Positions 1-5,480 are shown, counted from the first letter of the stretch. The stretch: DNA of 5,480 nt from Phycisphaera mikurensis NBRC 102666 (GCA_945870475.1 CAMBSR010000150.1:1-5480); one strand, 5' to 3'. Numbers and translations are program-made. The notes: a model not told the origin generated them from the sequence alone.

Positions 1-944
1 GTCGGCTGACGCCCATGGTCCGTTCCGGCGAGCGCGAAGCGGTGCATGACCACGGCGCGTTCCACGTCGTTGAGCGCCGCGCGGTTCGTCTCGACGATCT
101 GCCGCACCTCGGCGGCGTCCTGGCGCTCGGAATCGGCGCGGATGGCAGCGACGCCCTCGCCCTGCTCGAGCGCGGGGTCGAACTCCACGGGGAAGCGCTG
201 GCGGTGCTTGGCCAGCTTCAGTCCGTGGCGGCTGAACGCCTTGAGGATCGAGCGGCAGGCGTAGGTGCTGAACTTGAAGCCGCGGCCACAGTCGAACTTG
301 TCGACCGAGCGCATGAGGGCCATGTTGCCCTCGCCGATGAGGTCGGCGAATTCGCCTTCGCCCAGGCGCACGCGCTTGGCCATGGCAAGCACCAGCGCCA
401 GGTTGGTCTCGGCGATCTGCTCGCGGTAGCCCGTGGCCGTGCGGTGCCAGCGCAGGAGGTCCTTCGACTCCTCGGCGTTCGGCGCGCGTCCGCGCAGAGC
501 CTTCTGGATCTTCCGCATGCGGAAGCGCGCGTAGTTGAACTGCATGAAGATCACGCGCTCCTGCGCGGCCGTCAGGACGATGCCCTCGTGCCGGCGCGGC
601 GCCGTGGCGGTGCCGATGTCGTCCATCATGGGGCGGTACCAGCCCACGGTCGGCCGCGGCACGGGCGGGGCCTCGTGGTAGATGCGGCGTTCCGCTCCCG
701 CCTTGTGGAAGTCGGGGTGGTCCATGAAGTCGATTTCGTCGGCGAGGAGCTCGGTCACCAAGGCGGCGTCCTCCGAGCGGCGGCGGGTTCGGTCCGGCTT
801 GGATTCCGCCGCCGTCGCAGGCGCGGCGATGGGCCGGGTGGCGCCGACCCCACCGCCAGTGGGCGCCACCTCGCGCCGCTGGCGGAAGTTCGTCCGGGGC
901 AACCGTGAGCCGTTGTCGAAGATGCTGTGAGGCAGGGTGGTCAT
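1..944 (-). CDS. Sigma-70 family RNA polymerase sigma factor, C-terminally cut by the window edge
   Basis: This gene encodes a sigma factor that would direct RNA polymerase to a promoter set; 314 codons are visible and the end lies beyond base 1. The ATG at 944-942 is preceded by a strong Shine-Dalgarno run (complement of 951-959) at 6-base spacing. Residues 1-60 are a disordered, Pro/Ala/Arg-rich extension. Residues 63-150 resemble the pre-region-2 segment of planctomycete sigma factors (DEIDFMDHPDFH, then FMQFNYARFRM). Region 2 lies at about 175-240 (NLALVLAMAKR, DLIGEGNMALMRSVDKFD, FKFSTYA). Region 4 begins near 290 (LNDVERAVVMHRFAL), and its helix-turn-helix lies outside the window. The 2-to-4 join is too short for a normal region 3, and the Trp pair usual after FSTYA is replaced by Arg-Ser. 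Family assignment is firm; the regulon is unknown and the planctomycete affinity is from memory. Confidence 0.9.
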   Translation of the reverse strand, partial: MTTLPHSIFDNGSRLPRTNFRQRREVAPTGGGVGATRPIAAPATAAESKPDRTRRRSEDAALVTELLADEIDFMDHPDFHKAGAERRIYHEAPPVPRPTVGWYRPMMDDIGTATAPRRHEGIVLTAAQERVIFMQFNYARFRMRKIQKALRGRAPNAEESKDLLRWHRTATGYREQIAETNLALVLAMAKRVRLGEGEFADLIGEGNMALMRSVDKFDCGRGFKFSTYACRSILKAFSRHGLKLAKHRQRFPVEFDPALEQGEGVAAIRADSERQDAAEVRQIVETNRAALNDVERAVVMHRFALAGTDHGRQP

Positions 945-950
945 GGCAAT

Positions 951-959
951 TCCTCCTCC
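951..959 (-). promoter_or_regulatory. Shine-Dalgarno site of the sigma factor gene
   Basis: On the minus strand the sequence reads GGAGGAGGA, six bases before the ATG at 944. It is the strongest ribosome-binding match in this part of the window and fixes the start of the sigma gene. Confidence 0.75.
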
Positions 960-1008
960 AAAGTGGGGCGATGCTCAGATCTCTACGTGCAGATTCGCCG
1001 GGAGTTCG

Positions 1009-1032
1009 TTTCGGATTCAATGGAATCTGAAA
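1009..1032. repeat. Imperfect palindrome in the sigma factor leader, possible operator
   Basis: Two 10-base arms (1009-1018 and 1023-1032) around a 4-base centre are reverse complements except for one position (TTTCGGATTC against GAATCTGAAA). The centre lies about 75 bases upstream of the sigma start codon. It has the size and symmetry of a dimeric repressor site and could also fold as a short RNA hairpin. No protein or RNA partner can be named from the sequence, and no convincing -35/-10 pair was found next to it. Confidence 0.35.
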
Positions 1033-1033
1033 T

Positions 1034-1079
1034 GGGGGATGCCTCCGGAATCAGCATGCCCCCATACTCATGGGCATCC
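1034..1079. other. Competing inverted repeats in the sigma-ndk gap
   Basis: Several short inverted repeats overlap here. GGGGGATGC (1034-1042) pairs with GCATGCCCCC (1054-1063) with one bulge. GGATGCC (1037-1043) pairs with GGCATCC (1073-1079). CCCAT (1061-1065) pairs with ATGGG (1070-1074). The pairings are mutually exclusive, so a transcript of the sigma leader could adopt alternative folds. No known riboswitch or thermosensor pattern was recognised, and in GC-rich DNA such repeats can occur by chance. The rest of 945-1207 apart from this, the palindrome and the 1123-1158 hairpin shows nothing I can name. Confidence 0.25.
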
Positions 1080-1122
1080 GGGGGGCCCGGGGCGTCCGGG
1101 AAAGGGGCAGGGCCCAAAGCAC

Positions 1123-1158
1123 ATCGCGGCGCGCACCCAAGAAGGTGCGCGCCGCGAT
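1123..1158 (-). terminator. Perfect 15-bp hairpin downstream of ndk, likely transcription terminator
   Basis: Arms 1123-1137 and 1144-1158 are exact reverse complements, GC-rich, with a 6-base loop (CAAGAA on the plus strand). The hairpin lies 50 bases beyond the ndk stop codon. The flank that follows it in the ndk direction (GTGCTTTGGG) has only a short T run, whereas the plus-strand side is followed by AATTATTATT. It therefore looks like a better terminator for plus-strand transcription than for ndk, and may act in both directions. Position between the ndk end and the sigma leader supports an insulating role. The hairpin itself is certain; its function is inferred. Confidence 0.6.
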
Positions 1159-1207
1159 AATTATTATTGGACATACCGATCTGCGACCCGATGGCCGCGT
1201 CGGGCGC

Positions 1208-1678
1208 TTACTCCGGCTTGCCGCCGGACGTGTCGTAGACCCAGGCATCGCCGGCGCGGGCGAAGTCCAGGACCTCGCCGGCCGTGAAGAACAGGCCGAG
1301 CTCGCGGACCGCCGCCTCGGGGCTGTCGGAGCCGTGGATCAGGTTGAAGCTGTTGGAGACGCCGAAGTCGCCGCGGATGGTGCCGCCGGCGGCCTTGGAC
1401 CCGAAGGTGGCGCCCATCAGGTTGCGGCAGATGGTCACGGCGCCGTTGCCGCGGATGGCGAGCACCAGCACCGGGCTCGAGGTCATGAACTTCACCAGGC
1501 CCGGGTAGAAGGGCTTGGAGGCGTGGTCTGCGTAGTGCTTCGCGGCGAGCTCCTGCGAGATGTGCATGAGCTTGGCGCCCACGATCTGGAGGCCCTTCTC
1601 TTCGAAGCGGCTGATGATGCGTCCCATGAGGCCGCGCTGGACGGCGTCGGGCTTGAGGATGATGAGGCTGGTTTCCAT
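1208..1678 (-). CDS. ndk: Nucleoside diphosphate kinase
   Basis: This enzyme transfers the gamma phosphate of ATP to nucleoside diphosphates through a phosphohistidine intermediate, balancing NTP and dNTP pools in the cytoplasm. The product is 156 residues, close to the usual family length. It opens with TSLIILKPDAVQRGLMG and carries the signature NLIHGSDSPE with the phospho-acceptor His115. With human NDPK as reference (offset of three), all key residues are present: Lys9, Tyr49, Phe57, Arg85, Thr91, Arg102, Asn112 and His115. The loop between Thr91 and Arg102 is unusual: both prolines normally found there are glycine (positions 93 and 98). The start at 1678 has GGAG six bases upstream (complement of 1685-1688). 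The reading frame stays open far upstream, but only this start gives the canonical N-terminus. It is divergent from the topoisomerase operon and probably monocistronic. Confidence 0.97.
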   Translation of the reverse strand: METSLIILKPDAVQRGLMGRIISRFEEKGLQIVGAKLMHISQELAAKHYADHASKPFYPGLVKFMTSSPVLVLAIRGNGAVTICRNLMGATFGSKAAGGTIRGDFGVSNSFNLIHGSDSPEAAVRELGLFFTAGEVLDFARAGDAWVYDTSGGKPE

Positions 1679-1706
1679 GGTGTTCTCCGGTTGGGGGTAA
1701 GGGGGG

Positions 1707-1715
1707 AGGATAGCA
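1707..1715 (-). promoter_or_regulatory. Possible extended -10 element for ndk
   Basis: The minus strand reads TGCTATCCT, matching the extended -10 pattern TGnTATAAT at the TG and at four of the six hexamer bases. Transcription would begin near 1700, leaving a leader of about 20 bases that contains the GGAG ribosome site. No good -35 hexamer stands 16-18 bases further upstream. This is a weak prediction, made more plausible only by its position. Confidence 0.3.
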
Positions 1716-1760
1716 AAAATACCCAGTTCGCCCGACCTTTCGCCCGATGCTGCTACCGTA

Positions 1761-1788
1761 CCCGCCCTTCGCCCGGACTCCGGGCGGG
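1761..1788 (+). other. GC-rich hairpin in the leader of the topoisomerase VI operon
   Basis: CGCCCGG (1770-1776) and CCGGGCG (1780-1786) form a perfect 7-bp stem with a 3-base loop. An alternative pairing joins CCCGCCC (1761-1767) to GGGCGGG (1782-1788). It lies about 75-100 bases before the B-subunit start, within the divergent gap 1679-1861. It would be part of the operon leader if transcription starts upstream of it. No T-run follows, so it is not an ordinary terminator. No clear plus-strand promoter was identified in the gap. Confidence 0.3.
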
Positions 1789-1850
1789 GGCTGCGCGGCC
1801 CTCGGACCCCGTGTTTGGGCCTTGGGAAGCATGGATCCGCGCAGGGATGC

Positions 1851-1857
1851 AAGGAGG
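1851..1857 (+). promoter_or_regulatory. Shine-Dalgarno site of top6B
   Basis: AAGGAGG stands four bases before the ATG at 1862. The spacing is short but the match is full, and it favours this start over the in-frame ATGs at 1847, which lies upstream of the site, and at 1886, which has only the weaker AAGGAA ten bases ahead. Confidence 0.6.
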
Positions 1858-1861
1858 CCCC

Positions 1862-3985
1862 ATGGCAGCCAAGGAAGCCGTTGCAATGGCTGAACCGAAG
1901 AAGAAGTCCGTCGCGCCCCGGGCAGACGCCGAGAGCATGGCCGCGCGCCAGCGCGACATCAGCGTCAGCGAGTTCTTTGCGAAGAACCGCCACCTGCTGG
2001 GCTTCGACAATCCGCGCAAGGCGATGCTGACCACCGTCAAGGAGGCGGTGGATAACTCGCTCGATGCGTGCGAGGAGGCAGGCATCCTGCCGGAGATCGC
2101 GGTGATCGTCGAGGACCTCGAGCCGGGGCGCCCCGCCACGGCCAAGAGCTCTCGGTACCGCGTCACCATCATCGACAACGGGCCGGGCATCGTGCGCAAG
2201 CAGGTGGAGAACATCTTCGGCCGACTGCTCTACGGCTCGAAGTTCCATCGCCTGAAGATGAGCCGCGGCCAGCAGGGCATCGGCATCAGCGCCGCCGGCA
2301 TGTACGGCCTGATCACCACGGGCCGCCCGATGACCATCTTCACCAAGCCGAAGGCGGGCCAGCCGACCCACCACATCGAGCTGGCGATGAACACCAAGAC
2401 CAACCGCGCCGAGGTGAACTTCGACAAGGAAGTCAAGGAGTTCCCGCCGAAGCGGTTCCGCGACCTGACCCCCGGAACGCGCGCGCTCGCGGAGCAGGGC
2501 GGCTTCCTCACCGAGAGCGAGTTCCCCACCGGGACGTCGGTGAGCATCGAGCTCGACGGCAAGTACCAGCGCGGCCGCGGCTCGGTGGACGAGTTCCTCG
2601 AGCTCACCGCCATCGCCAACCCCCATGCGCGCTTCGTCTTCGTGCCGCCTTCGCGCGTCACCGAGGACGAGGAGCCGGACGTGCTGGCCGCCGCCGAGGC
2701 GGGCGCCGCCGCGAAGGCGACCGTCACCACCGAGACCAACGGCGTCATCGTCTACCCGCGCGGCGTGCAGGAATTGCCGCCGGAGACCAAGGAGATCCAG
2801 CCGCACCCGAAGGGCATCGAGCTGGGCATCCTGCTGCAGATGCTGAAGGACTACGAGCTGGCCGAGAAGGGTGGCACGCTCTACAACTTCCTGCAGGAGC
2901 GGTTCTGCCGCGTCAGCGCCTCGACCGCCAGCTCGATGTGCGACGCCATCGGCGTCTCGAGCCGCGCCAAGGCCGGCGACATCGAGCCTCCGCAGGCGGA
3001 GAAGCTCTACAAGGTCTTCCAGGAATCGAAGCTGGCGCCGCCGCCCACCGACTGCCTCGCGCCGATCGGCGTCCGGCAGATGCTCGCGGGCATGCTCAAG
3101 GGCGTGCGCGCCGAGTTCTATGCGGCGTCGAGCCGCGAGGCCGAGGTCTATCGCGGCCGTCCGTTCCAGATCGAGGCGGCGATCGCCTTCGGCGGCGAGC
3201 TGCCGGGCGACGAGACGGCGCGCGTGATCCGGTTCGCCAACCGCGTGCCGCTCCTCTTCCAGCAGAGCGCATGCTCGAGCTTCAAGGCGGTGGTGGAGAC
3301 CGCGTGGAAGAACTACAACCTCTCCCAGCCGCGCGGCACGCTCCCCGTGGGCCCGCTCGTGATCATGATCCACATGGCCTCCGTGTGGGTGCCGTTCACC
3401 AGCGAGAGCAAGGAAGCCATCGCCGACTACGACGAGATCCGCAAGGAGATGAAGCTGGCGCTCATGGAGTGCGGCCGCAAGCTCGGCACCTACCTCCGCA
3501 AGCGCCAGAAGATGCGCCGCGAGGGCGAGCGCCGCGATGTCTTCGAGCGCTACATCGGCGAGATCGCCAAGGCCATCAACGCCATCACCGGCGACGATCC
3601 GAAGGCCATCTACGAGGCGCTCCTGAAGCAGGCCAAGTCGCGCACCGCGGTGGCCGACCAGTTGCTCGACGAGGACGGCAAGGTGGTGAAGGAAGACCTT
3701 GCCGAGACCGACGACGAGGGCGTCCTGATCATCCCCGATGCCATCGCCCCGGCGGTTGCCGCGGCCACCAGCACGCCGCTGGCTCCGCTCGACCTCGATG
3801 GCAAGGCGAAGGCCGCATCGAAGCGCGGTGCCAGGAAGGCCGCCGAGCCGAAGGCAGCCGCCGCACCGAAGCGGGCCGCGAAGCCCGAGCCCGAATCGGC
3901 CGCACGCACCGAGCTCCGCGCCCGCGCAGCCAAGGCCGCCGGCCGAGGCAAGGCGGGCGGCGAGGACGGCGCGCGCCTCTTCTGA
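1862..3985 (+). CDS. top6B: DNA topoisomerase VI subunit B (GHKL ATPase subunit)
   Basis: This is the ATPase subunit of type IIB topoisomerase VI; ATP-driven dimerisation of B gates strand passage through the double-strand break made by subunit A. The 707-residue product has the Bergerat fold motifs in order: N box EAVDNSLDA (Glu61, Asn65), G1 box DNGPGI (Asp105) and G2 box GQQGIGISAAGMYG (136-149). PTGTSVSIEL (222-231) looks like the closing strand of the ATPase domain. A middle segment (about 310-390) fits the subunit-specific H2TH domain. The transducer follows (about 400-550) with WKNYNLSQP and VPFTSESKEAIA, where Lys517 is the switch lysine. Residues 555-600 are charged and helical. From about 630 the protein becomes an Ala/Lys/Pro-rich basic tail, making it longer than the roughly 530-residue Sulfolobus protein. 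The same frame is open back to 1070, but the ribosome site and the loss of family similarity place the start at 1862. It is first in an operon with top6A. Confidence 0.96.
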   Translation: MAAKEAVAMAEPKKKSVAPRADAESMAARQRDISVSEFFAKNRHLLGFDNPRKAMLTTVKEAVDNSLDACEEAGILPEIAVIVEDLEPGRPATAKSSRYRVTIIDNGPGIVRKQVENIFGRLLYGSKFHRLKMSRGQQGIGISAAGMYGLITTGRPMTIFTKPKAGQPTHHIELAMNTKTNRAEVNFDKEVKEFPPKRFRDLTPGTRALAEQGGFLTESEFPTGTSVSIELDGKYQRGRGSVDEFLELTAIANPHARFVFVPPSRVTEDEEPDVLAAAEAGAAAKATVTTETNGVIVYPRGVQELPPETKEIQPHPKGIELGILLQMLKDYELAEKGGTLYNFLQERFCRVSASTASSMCDAIGVSSRAKAGDIEPPQAEKLYKVFQESKLAPPPTDCLAPIGVRQMLAGMLKGVRAEFYAASSREAEVYRGRPFQIEAAIAFGGELPGDETARVIRFANRVPLLFQQSACSSFKAVVETAWKNYNLSQPRGTLPVGPLVIMIHMASVWVPFTSESKEAIADYDEIRKEMKLALMECGRKLGTYLRKRQKMRREGERRDVFERYIGEIAKAINAITGDDPKAIYEALLKQAKSRTAVADQLLDEDGKVVKEDLAETDDEGVLIIPDAIAPAVAAATSTPLAPLDLDGKAKAASKRGARKAAEPKAAAAPKRAAKPEPESAARTELRARAAKAAGRGKAGGEDGARLF

Positions 3986-4007
3986 GATCGAACACCGAAC
4001 GCACACG

Positions 4008-4023
4008 CGGGCCTGCGGGCCCG
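4008..4023 (+). other. Small hairpin between top6B and top6A
   Basis: CGGGCC (4008-4013) and GGCCCG (4018-4023) form a perfect 6-bp stem with the loop TGCG. It lies in the 56-base gap between the two genes, ending 18 bases before the top6A ATG and just ahead of its GAGGA ribosome site (4028-4032). It lacks a T-run and so should not stop transcription of top6A. It could influence the ratio of the two subunits through translation or mRNA processing, which is speculative. Confidence 0.35.
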
Positions 4024-4041
4024 GCATGAGGAACACGAGAC

Positions 4042-5178
4042 ATGGCGAAGCAGAAGACCGCTGCCGCGACCGCGAGCAGCAAGAAGGACCGCGACGCGGC
4101 CACCGAGAAGAAGATCGTGGTGCTCGCCACCGACGTGGCCAAGCGCTCGCTCGGCGGGCGCGAGCCCATCGTGCGCGTCCCCACGCGTGCCAAGAGCAAC
4201 ACCATCTGGAACAAGAAAAAGGGGATCCTGCAGATGGGCGACGGCGCCCAGGAGCGGCAGCTCTTCAACCTCGGCCAGGCCAAGAGCTTCATGCAGACGA
4301 TGCTGCACTCCTCCAGCATCAAGGACCTGATCGGCGCGGAGAAGACGCTCAGCCTCCGCGGAATGTTCTACAAGGGCCTGCACACGGTGGCCGGCACCAA
4401 GGAGAAGACCTTCGCCGACCAGGACGAGTCCGACGGCATCCTGGAGGACCTCGAGGTCTCGCTCGGTGCGCTGCGCGAGGAGCTCCACATCTTCGCCAAG
4501 AAGGCCGGCACGATGGTGGGCAACATCACCATCATCGACTCCGGTGACGAGATCGACTGCCGCCGCATGGGTTCGGGCGGCTACGCCATCCCGTCCATCG
4601 TGGAGCCCGACGTCATCAAGTTCAAGAAGTGCGACGCCAAGTTCGTGCTGCACGTCGAGAAGAACACCGTCTGGAGCCGCTTCAACGAGGACCGGTTCTG
4701 GGAGAAGCACAACTGCATCCTCACCGAGGGAGGCGGCCAGCCGCCGCGCGGCGTGCGTCGCCTGCTGCGGCGCCTCAACGAGGAACTGGGCCTTCCCGTC
4801 TACTGCCTGCTCGACTGCGACCCGTGGGGGCACTACATCTACAGCGTCATCAAGCAGGGCAGCATCTCGCTGGCCTTCGAGAGCGAGCGGCTGGCGATCC
4901 CGGAGGCCAAGTACCTGGGCATCCGCGCCTCCGACTACCGTGCCTGCGGCCTGACCGACGACGTGCAGATCGCCCTCAACGACACCGACATCAAGCGTGC
5001 GCGGGAGATCGCCGCGTACCCGTGGTTCGAGGGGCACAAGGGCTGGCAGCGGGAGATCGAGGGGCTCCTCAACAACGGCTTCAAGATGGAAGTGGAATCG
5101 CTCATCACCAAGGACATCTCGTACGTCACCGAGACGTACGTGCCCGAGCGGCTGAAGAAGAAGGACTGGCTCGACTGA
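4042..5178 (+). CDS. top6A: DNA topoisomerase VI subunit A (Spo11-like cleavage subunit)
   Basis: Subunit A makes the transient double-strand break, each protomer joining one 5' end through a tyrosine, and works as A2B2 with the product of the gene upstream. The 378-residue protein has a Lys/Ala-rich N-terminus (1-24). A winged-helix 5Y-CAP domain follows (about 70-160), with RGMFY, in which Arg106 and the catalytic Tyr110 keep the family spacing. A Toprim domain (about 200-300) carries Glu206 in HVEKNTVW and the metal-binding Asp258 and Asp260 in LLDCDPWGHYIY, followed by KQGS and IPEAKYLGI. The C-terminus runs through WFEGHKGWQREIE to a lysine-rich end. Length is close to that of archaeal homologues, which argues for an intact gene. 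GAGGA at 4028-4032 sits nine bases before the ATG. The 56-base gap and shared strand indicate co-transcription with top6B. Meiotic Spo11 is homologous, but the adjacent B subunit makes topoisomerase VI the right name. Confidence 0.96.
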   Translation: MAKQKTAAATASSKKDRDAATEKKIVVLATDVAKRSLGGREPIVRVPTRAKSNTIWNKKKGILQMGDGAQERQLFNLGQAKSFMQTMLHSSSIKDLIGAEKTLSLRGMFYKGLHTVAGTKEKTFADQDESDGILEDLEVSLGALREELHIFAKKAGTMVGNITIIDSGDEIDCRRMGSGGYAIPSIVEPDVIKFKKCDAKFVLHVEKNTVWSRFNEDRFWEKHNCILTEGGGQPPRGVRRLLRRLNEELGLPVYCLLDCDPWGHYIYSVIKQGSISLAFESERLAIPEAKYLGIRASDYRACGLTDDVQIALNDTDIKRAREIAAYPWFEGHKGWQREIEGLLNNGFKMEVESLITKDISYVTETYVPERLKKKDWLD

Positions 5179-5201
5179 CGCCTCGGGCGCCGGGCGGGCG
5201 T

Positions 5202-5480
5202 TCAGCGGGCCGGAGTGCCCGCTGCGGTCCCGCCGGCCACGGGGAGGGTGATCCGGAAGCGCGCGCCGCCTTCCGGTGACCTCATCGCCTGGATGCTCCC
5301 GCCGTGCGCTTCCACGATGCGCCGGGTGGTGGCCAGACCGAGGCCGTTGCCGCCGGGCTTGGTGGTGCGATAGGGCTCGAACCAGTCGGTGGCGATCTCG
5401 GGTGGGATGCCGGGTCCGGTGTCGTCGACCTCGATGACCGCCTGCGGCGTGCTGCCGCGCGCTTCCGGCTGCTCCTCGCA
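5202..5480 (-). CDS. Sensor histidine kinase, C-terminal ATPase end only
   Basis: The last 92 codons of a gene that enters from the right edge are visible, ending with TGA at 5204-5202. The sequence is a HATPase_c domain: G1 box DDTGPGIP (residues 19-26 of the fragment), F-box WFEPYRTTK (33-41) and G2 box GGNGLGLA (43-50). It continues with RRIVEAHGGSI, GGARFRITLPV and a short Gly/Ala/Pro tail. This is the catalytic ATP-binding part of a two-component sensor kinase that would autophosphorylate a histidine lying outside the window. The FEPYRTTKPGGNGLGL pattern is most like NtrB-type and related kinases. The signal sensed and the partner regulator cannot be told. It converges on top6A, with 23 bases between the two stop codons. 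Confidence 0.88.
   Translation of the reverse strand, partial: CEEQPEARGSTPQAVIEVDDTGPGIPPEIATDWFEPYRTTKPGGNGLGLATTRRIVEAHGGSIQAMRSPEGGARFRITLPVAGGTAAGTPAR
5203..5224. terminator. Hairpin in the convergent top6A / histidine kinase junction
   Basis: CAGCGGGC (5203-5210) and GCCCGCTG (5217-5224) form a perfect 8-bp stem with a 6-base loop. The left arm overlaps the kinase stop codon, so the hairpin begins 24 bases past the top6A stop. As the only clear symmetric element where two genes converge, it may end transcription from both sides. Neither side has a T-run, so intrinsic termination is doubtful; Rho-dependent termination with the hairpin protecting the 3' end is equally possible. Confidence 0.4.

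Noticed and set aside
15..908. Plus-strand open frame of 297 codons across the sigma factor
   Set aside because: It is the complement of a well-supported sigma-70 gene, its start lies at the window edge, and it shows no recognisable domain.
1070..1861. Open in-frame extension of the topoisomerase VI B frame upstream to 1070, giving a 971-residue reading frame
   Set aside because: The extension runs antisense over ndk, has no family similarity, and a strong ribosome site marks the start at 1862. Long open frames opposite real genes are expected in GC-rich DNA.
1679..4036. Minus-strand open frame fused in frame upstream of ndk, antisense to top6B
   Set aside because: Its composition (runs of Arg, Leu, Gly, Ala, His) is typical of a shadow frame, the sense gene is a clear topoisomerase, and ndk has its own ribosome site and canonical N-terminus at 1678.
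3738..4547. Plus-strand frame bridging the top6B-top6A junction, suggestive of a third small gene or a frameshift fusion
   Set aside because: It is an Arg/Pro-rich alternative frame, and both flanking genes are complete with normal start and stop codons.
3610..5037. Minus-strand open frame of 475 codons opposite top6A and the end of top6B
   Set aside because: Shadow of two strongly supported genes; Arg/Ala/Leu/His-biased composition with no motif.
5179..5201. Additional small gene between top6A and the histidine kinase
   Set aside because: Only 23 bases separate the two stop codons.
1..5480. Possibility of a phage or defence island built around a topoisomerase VI-like or Spo11-like pair
   Set aside because: No integrase, transposase, toxin, nuclease or repeat boundary is visible; the neighbours are housekeeping or regulatory genes and base composition looks uniform.

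Overview
The window is GC-rich, gene-dense bacterial chromosome with two complete and two edge-truncated transcription blocks. The best taxonomic guess is a planctomycete, perhaps of the Phycisphaerae. This rests on the partial sigma factor, which has a long N-terminal extension, a 'FMQFNYARFRM'-type segment before region 2, and a very short join between regions 2 and 4. I recall that architecture from planctomycete sigma factors but could not check it by search. No transposase, CRISPR array, tRNA or rRNA is visible.

Layout from left to right: (1) a sigma-70 family factor on the minus strand, starting at 944 and running off the left edge; (2) a gene-free stretch (945-1207) holding the sigma leader, an imperfect palindrome and a strong 15-bp hairpin that probably ends ndk transcription; (3) ndk, nucleoside diphosphate kinase, on the minus strand (1208-1678), with all classic active-site residues; (4) a divergent promoter region (1679-1861); (5) a two-gene plus-strand operon encoding DNA topoisomerase VI, subunit B (GHKL ATPase, 1862-3985) then subunit A (Spo11-like, 4042-5178); (6) the C-terminal end of a sensor histidine kinase on the minus strand (5202-5480), convergent with the operon and 23 bases from it.

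The main point of interest is the topoisomerase VI pair. Topo VI is a type IIB enzyme characteristic of archaea and plants and is only sporadic in bacteria. Both subunits look catalytically complete: the B subunit has the Bergerat ATP-binding motifs, an H2TH-like middle and the transducer switch lysine; the A subunit has the catalytic tyrosine and the Toprim Glu/Asp-x-Asp metal site. They sit in B-then-A order and should form an A2B2 ATP-dependent double-strand passage enzyme that relaxes and decatenates DNA. The B subunit ends in a low-complexity Ala/Lys/Pro tail resembling bacterial histone H1-like proteins. The sigma factor, ndk and the kinase have no evident functional tie to the operon.
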